Shown here: piece by piece, positions 5,210 through 5,265 of the stretch
Numbering within the stretch: the stretch's first letter is position 1
Layout of the letters: every line of letters starts with the position of its first letter
Assembly: GCA_037384225.1 (NCBI GenBank)
Contig: JARROD010000274.1
Location: 1 to 5,265, forward strand
Reading direction: 5' to 3'
DNA from: JARROD01 sp037384225
GTDB taxonomy: Bacteria; Pseudomonadota; Gammaproteobacteria; Pseudomonadales; Cellvibrionaceae
Length of the DNA: 5,265 nt
Translations under genes and position numbers: made by a program
The notes under the pieces: generated by a model
Told to the model about the DNA's origin: nothing
Databases searched by the model: none
What the model saw: the letters and a program-made list of their open reading frames with translations, nothing else

Positions 5210-5265
5210 ATGCAACGTTTCCAAGCCTTCAAATACGAACTGATGCCGATAGGCGAACAGCAGCG
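5210..5265 (+). CDS. tnpB: TnpB/OrfB of an IS200/IS605-type element (N-terminal fragment)
   Basis: Only the first 18 complete codons plus part of the next are in the window: MQRFQAFKYELMPIGEQQ and probably Arg. This matches the conserved N-terminal strand of TnpB/OrfB proteins, which start with a short hydrophobic stretch followed by KYEL or KYRL, then a Pro and EQ (typically ..FKYRLYPTKEQ..). Full-length relatives are about 350-450 residues with a RuvC-like nuclease domain and a zinc ribbon. They act as RNA-guided nucleases that help retain the transposon. The ATG at 5210 has GAGGG only one base upstream, too close for a normal ribosome site, so the start or the mode of initiation is unusual. 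Everything after the first codons lies outside the window. Confidence 0.75.
   Translation, partial: MQRFQAFKYELMPIGEQQ

Larger units (their letters stand above)
5120..5265 (+). mobile_element. Left end of an IS200/IS605-group (TnpB-bearing) element, cut by window edge
   Basis: The evidence is the start of a tnpB/orfB reading frame at 5210 and a perfect subterminal hairpin, CTCTATG-TGGCT-CATAGAG (5174-5192), 17 bases before it. Elements of this group carry short hairpins at their ends rather than terminal inverted repeats. The exact tip is uncertain. TTGAT at 5115-5119 equals the target and TAM sequence of ISDra2-type elements, so the boundary may lie at 5119/5120. The hairpin would then be about 55 bases from the tip, farther than usual, so a tip nearer 5150-5165 is also possible. 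Confidence 0.55.

Noticed and set aside
1..5265. CRISPR array or tRNA gene
   Set aside because: No regularly spaced direct repeats and no cloverleaf with T-loop GTTCRA were seen on either strand.

Overview
The window looks like an accessory (island-like) stretch of a Gammaproteobacterium, possibly a marine or halophilic one. The evidence is a Pseudomonas-type thiopurine methyltransferase, small regulator-plus-effector pairs in alternating orientation, uneven base composition between neighbouring genes, and mobile-element material at the right edge. The genus assignment is inference only.

Layout. Positions 1-631 carry no convincing protein gene. They hold a 23-nt perfect hairpin (15-37), then a dense series of nested helices (about 111-556) that reads like a large structured RNA. 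Positions 632-1602 (minus strand) are a two-gene operon: a TetR-family repressor whose stop codon overlaps the start of a small four-helix membrane protein. The TetR gene has a sigma70-like promoter covered by a near-perfect 21-bp operator (1626-1646), which suggests autorepression. Positions 1660-1950 have no gene I can name. Positions 1982-2851 encode an AraC-family regulator with a C-terminal GyrI-like ligand-binding domain.

Convergent to it is tpm (2956-3594, minus). It is divergent from a MerR-family regulator gene (3690-4097) and a small VOC/glyoxalase-fold gene (4123-4473). The tpm-merR spacer contains a MerR-type promoter: -35 TTGACT, a 19-bp spacer and -10 TATCCT, with a perfect 9+2+9 dyad placed almost as in the Tn501 mer promoter, reading towards tpm. 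The simplest reading is that the MerR protein switches on the methyltransferase in response to a thiol-reactive or metalloid ligand, with the VOC protein co-expressed with the regulator. Next come ytoQ (4654-5097, minus) and, at the right edge, the left end and first 18 codons of an IS200/IS605-type TnpB (OrfB) gene preceded by a perfect 7-bp hairpin.

The observations most worth following are the orphan structured RNA at the left, whose size and style suggest comparison with HEARO/omega RNAs although no IscB gene follows, and the MerR-type control of tpm.
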